Shown here: piece after piece, positions 38,516-38,808 of the stretch
Position numbering within the stretch: the stretch's first letter is position 1
Layout of the letters: each line of letters starts with the position of its first letter
IMG/VR virus record: IMGVR_UViG_3300027859_000041
Coordinates: 1 to 38,808 of that record
DNA from: a virus
Direction: 5' to 3' (one strand)
Length of the DNA stretch: 38,808 nucleotides
Translations under genes and position numbers: made by a program
The notes under the pieces: model-generated
What the model saw: the letters and a program-made list of their open reading frames with translations, nothing else
What the model was told of the DNA's origin: nothing
Database searches by the model: none

Positions 38516-38643
38516 AAAATAAAATACAAAAGATTGAAAAAAGTTTAGATAACTATAATCATATAATGGAATTGATAAGAACTATCATTCCATTATTGGT
38601 TTTAATTTTACAGGTTATTGTTTTATTTAAACTTACAAATTAA
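38512..38643 (+). CDS. 43 aa single-span membrane protein
   Basis: A short last gene (MKNKIQKIEKSLDNYNHIME...) overlapping the previous stop as ATGA. N-terminal charged helix, then one span at about residues 20-40 (IRTIIPLLVLILQVIVLF). It stops just before the terminator. Function unknown. Confidence 0.6.
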   Translation: MKNKIQKIEKSLDNYNHIMELIRTIIPLLVLILQVIVLFKLTN

Positions 38644-38661
38644 GATCTTCAAAATAAATGT

Positions 38662-38690
38662 AAAGGGAGGTTTAAACCTCCCTTTTTTTA
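38662..38690 (+). terminator. Strong rho-independent terminator
   Basis: A 24 bp perfect palindrome (AAAGGGAGGTTT and its mirror) followed by a T run. GGGAGG / CCTCCC forms the core stem. It ends the rightward operon, and, being symmetric with an A-run at its left end, could also stop leftward transcription. The 118 nt beyond it hold no gene that I can support. Confidence 0.9.
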
Positions 38691-38808
38691 TTTCTAAAAT
38701 TTGGGCTAGATCTGGGAAATGATCCTTAGAAATCTCTGGTATAAAAAATCCTATTTTTGCAGCTACTTTTATAAAATGGATAACTTTAAATTTTTTTATG
38801 CAGGAGCT

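Noticed and set aside
38625-38808. An open leftward frame of about 60 codons running in from the right edge, through the terminator palindrome, tested as a possible continuation of the tail hub across a circular join.
   Set aside because: Composition (basic, hydrophobic, no Ig-like repeats) does not match the hub C-terminus, and it crosses a strong terminator. A circular join is not supported.
1-38808. CRISPR arrays, insertion sequences and complete tRNA genes.
   Set aside because: No regularly spaced repeats, no transposase motifs with terminal repeats, and no full cloverleaf were found by reading.

Overview
The window looks like part of the genome of a tailed double-stranded DNA phage (or prophage) with a long non-contractile tail (siphovirus type) and an HK97-type head. 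It is AT-rich, and its small-protein families resemble those I know from marine phages. A CsgG/CsgF outer-membrane export pair implies a Gram-negative host. The host genus cannot be read from the sequence. No polymerase, helicase, primase, integrase or endolysin was recognised, so the window is probably not a full functional set. The tail-hub gene runs off the left edge.

Layout. (1) Positions 1-21529, leftward: virion genes in near-standard order when read from the right. These are a packaging-type HNH nuclease, portal, a small FGSWN-motif protein, a fused prohead protease/major capsid protein, head-tail adaptor, neck and terminator proteins, two tail-tube-like proteins, a G/G-T tail chaperone pair with a frameshift site, the tape measure, a tail-tip protein and a giant gpJ-like hub. 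(2) Positions 21599-25678, leftward: terminase large subunit preceded by about ten tiny genes. Several of these encode extremely basic proteins, and four are very short genes (39-59 aa) found here by reading through the gaps. (3) Positions 25759-32025, leftward: the most unusual part. It is a tightly overlapping curli-like operon: csgF, csgG, two curlin-repeat proteins, a FecR-domain protein, an unidentified exported protein and a CHASE2 adenylate cyclase. (4) Positions 32003-34021, leftward: two related small membrane proteins, IscA-type and IscU-type Fe-S cluster proteins and a likely terminase small subunit. (5) Positions 34073-35985, leftward: a PAPS-reductase-like PP-loop enzyme and a C5-cytosine DNA methyltransferase. 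(6) Positions 35986-36353: a divergent control region with dyads and a tRNA-3'-end-like segment. (7) Positions 36354-38643, rightward: an operon of small genes (a T5orf172/GIY-YIG-like protein, a HAD phosphatase, tiny membrane proteins) ending in a strong terminator.

Control. The leftward genes are served by four nearly identical sigma70-type promoters (TTGACW, exactly 17 nt, TATAAT), located near 36000, 34040, 25740 and 21560. They divide the strand into DNA modification, Fe-S plus curli plus cyclase, packaging plus basic proteins, and virion assembly. At two of them the predicted transcription start falls on the ATG, implying leaderless mRNAs. Many gene junctions overlap as TAATG or ATGA, so translation is coupled along each operon.

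Working model (inference). Besides making virions, this phage appears able to make a curli-like fibre or adhesin with its own export pore, plus a FecR/CHASE2 sensing module that would produce cAMP. Together these would remodel the surface or signalling of the infected or lysogenised cell.
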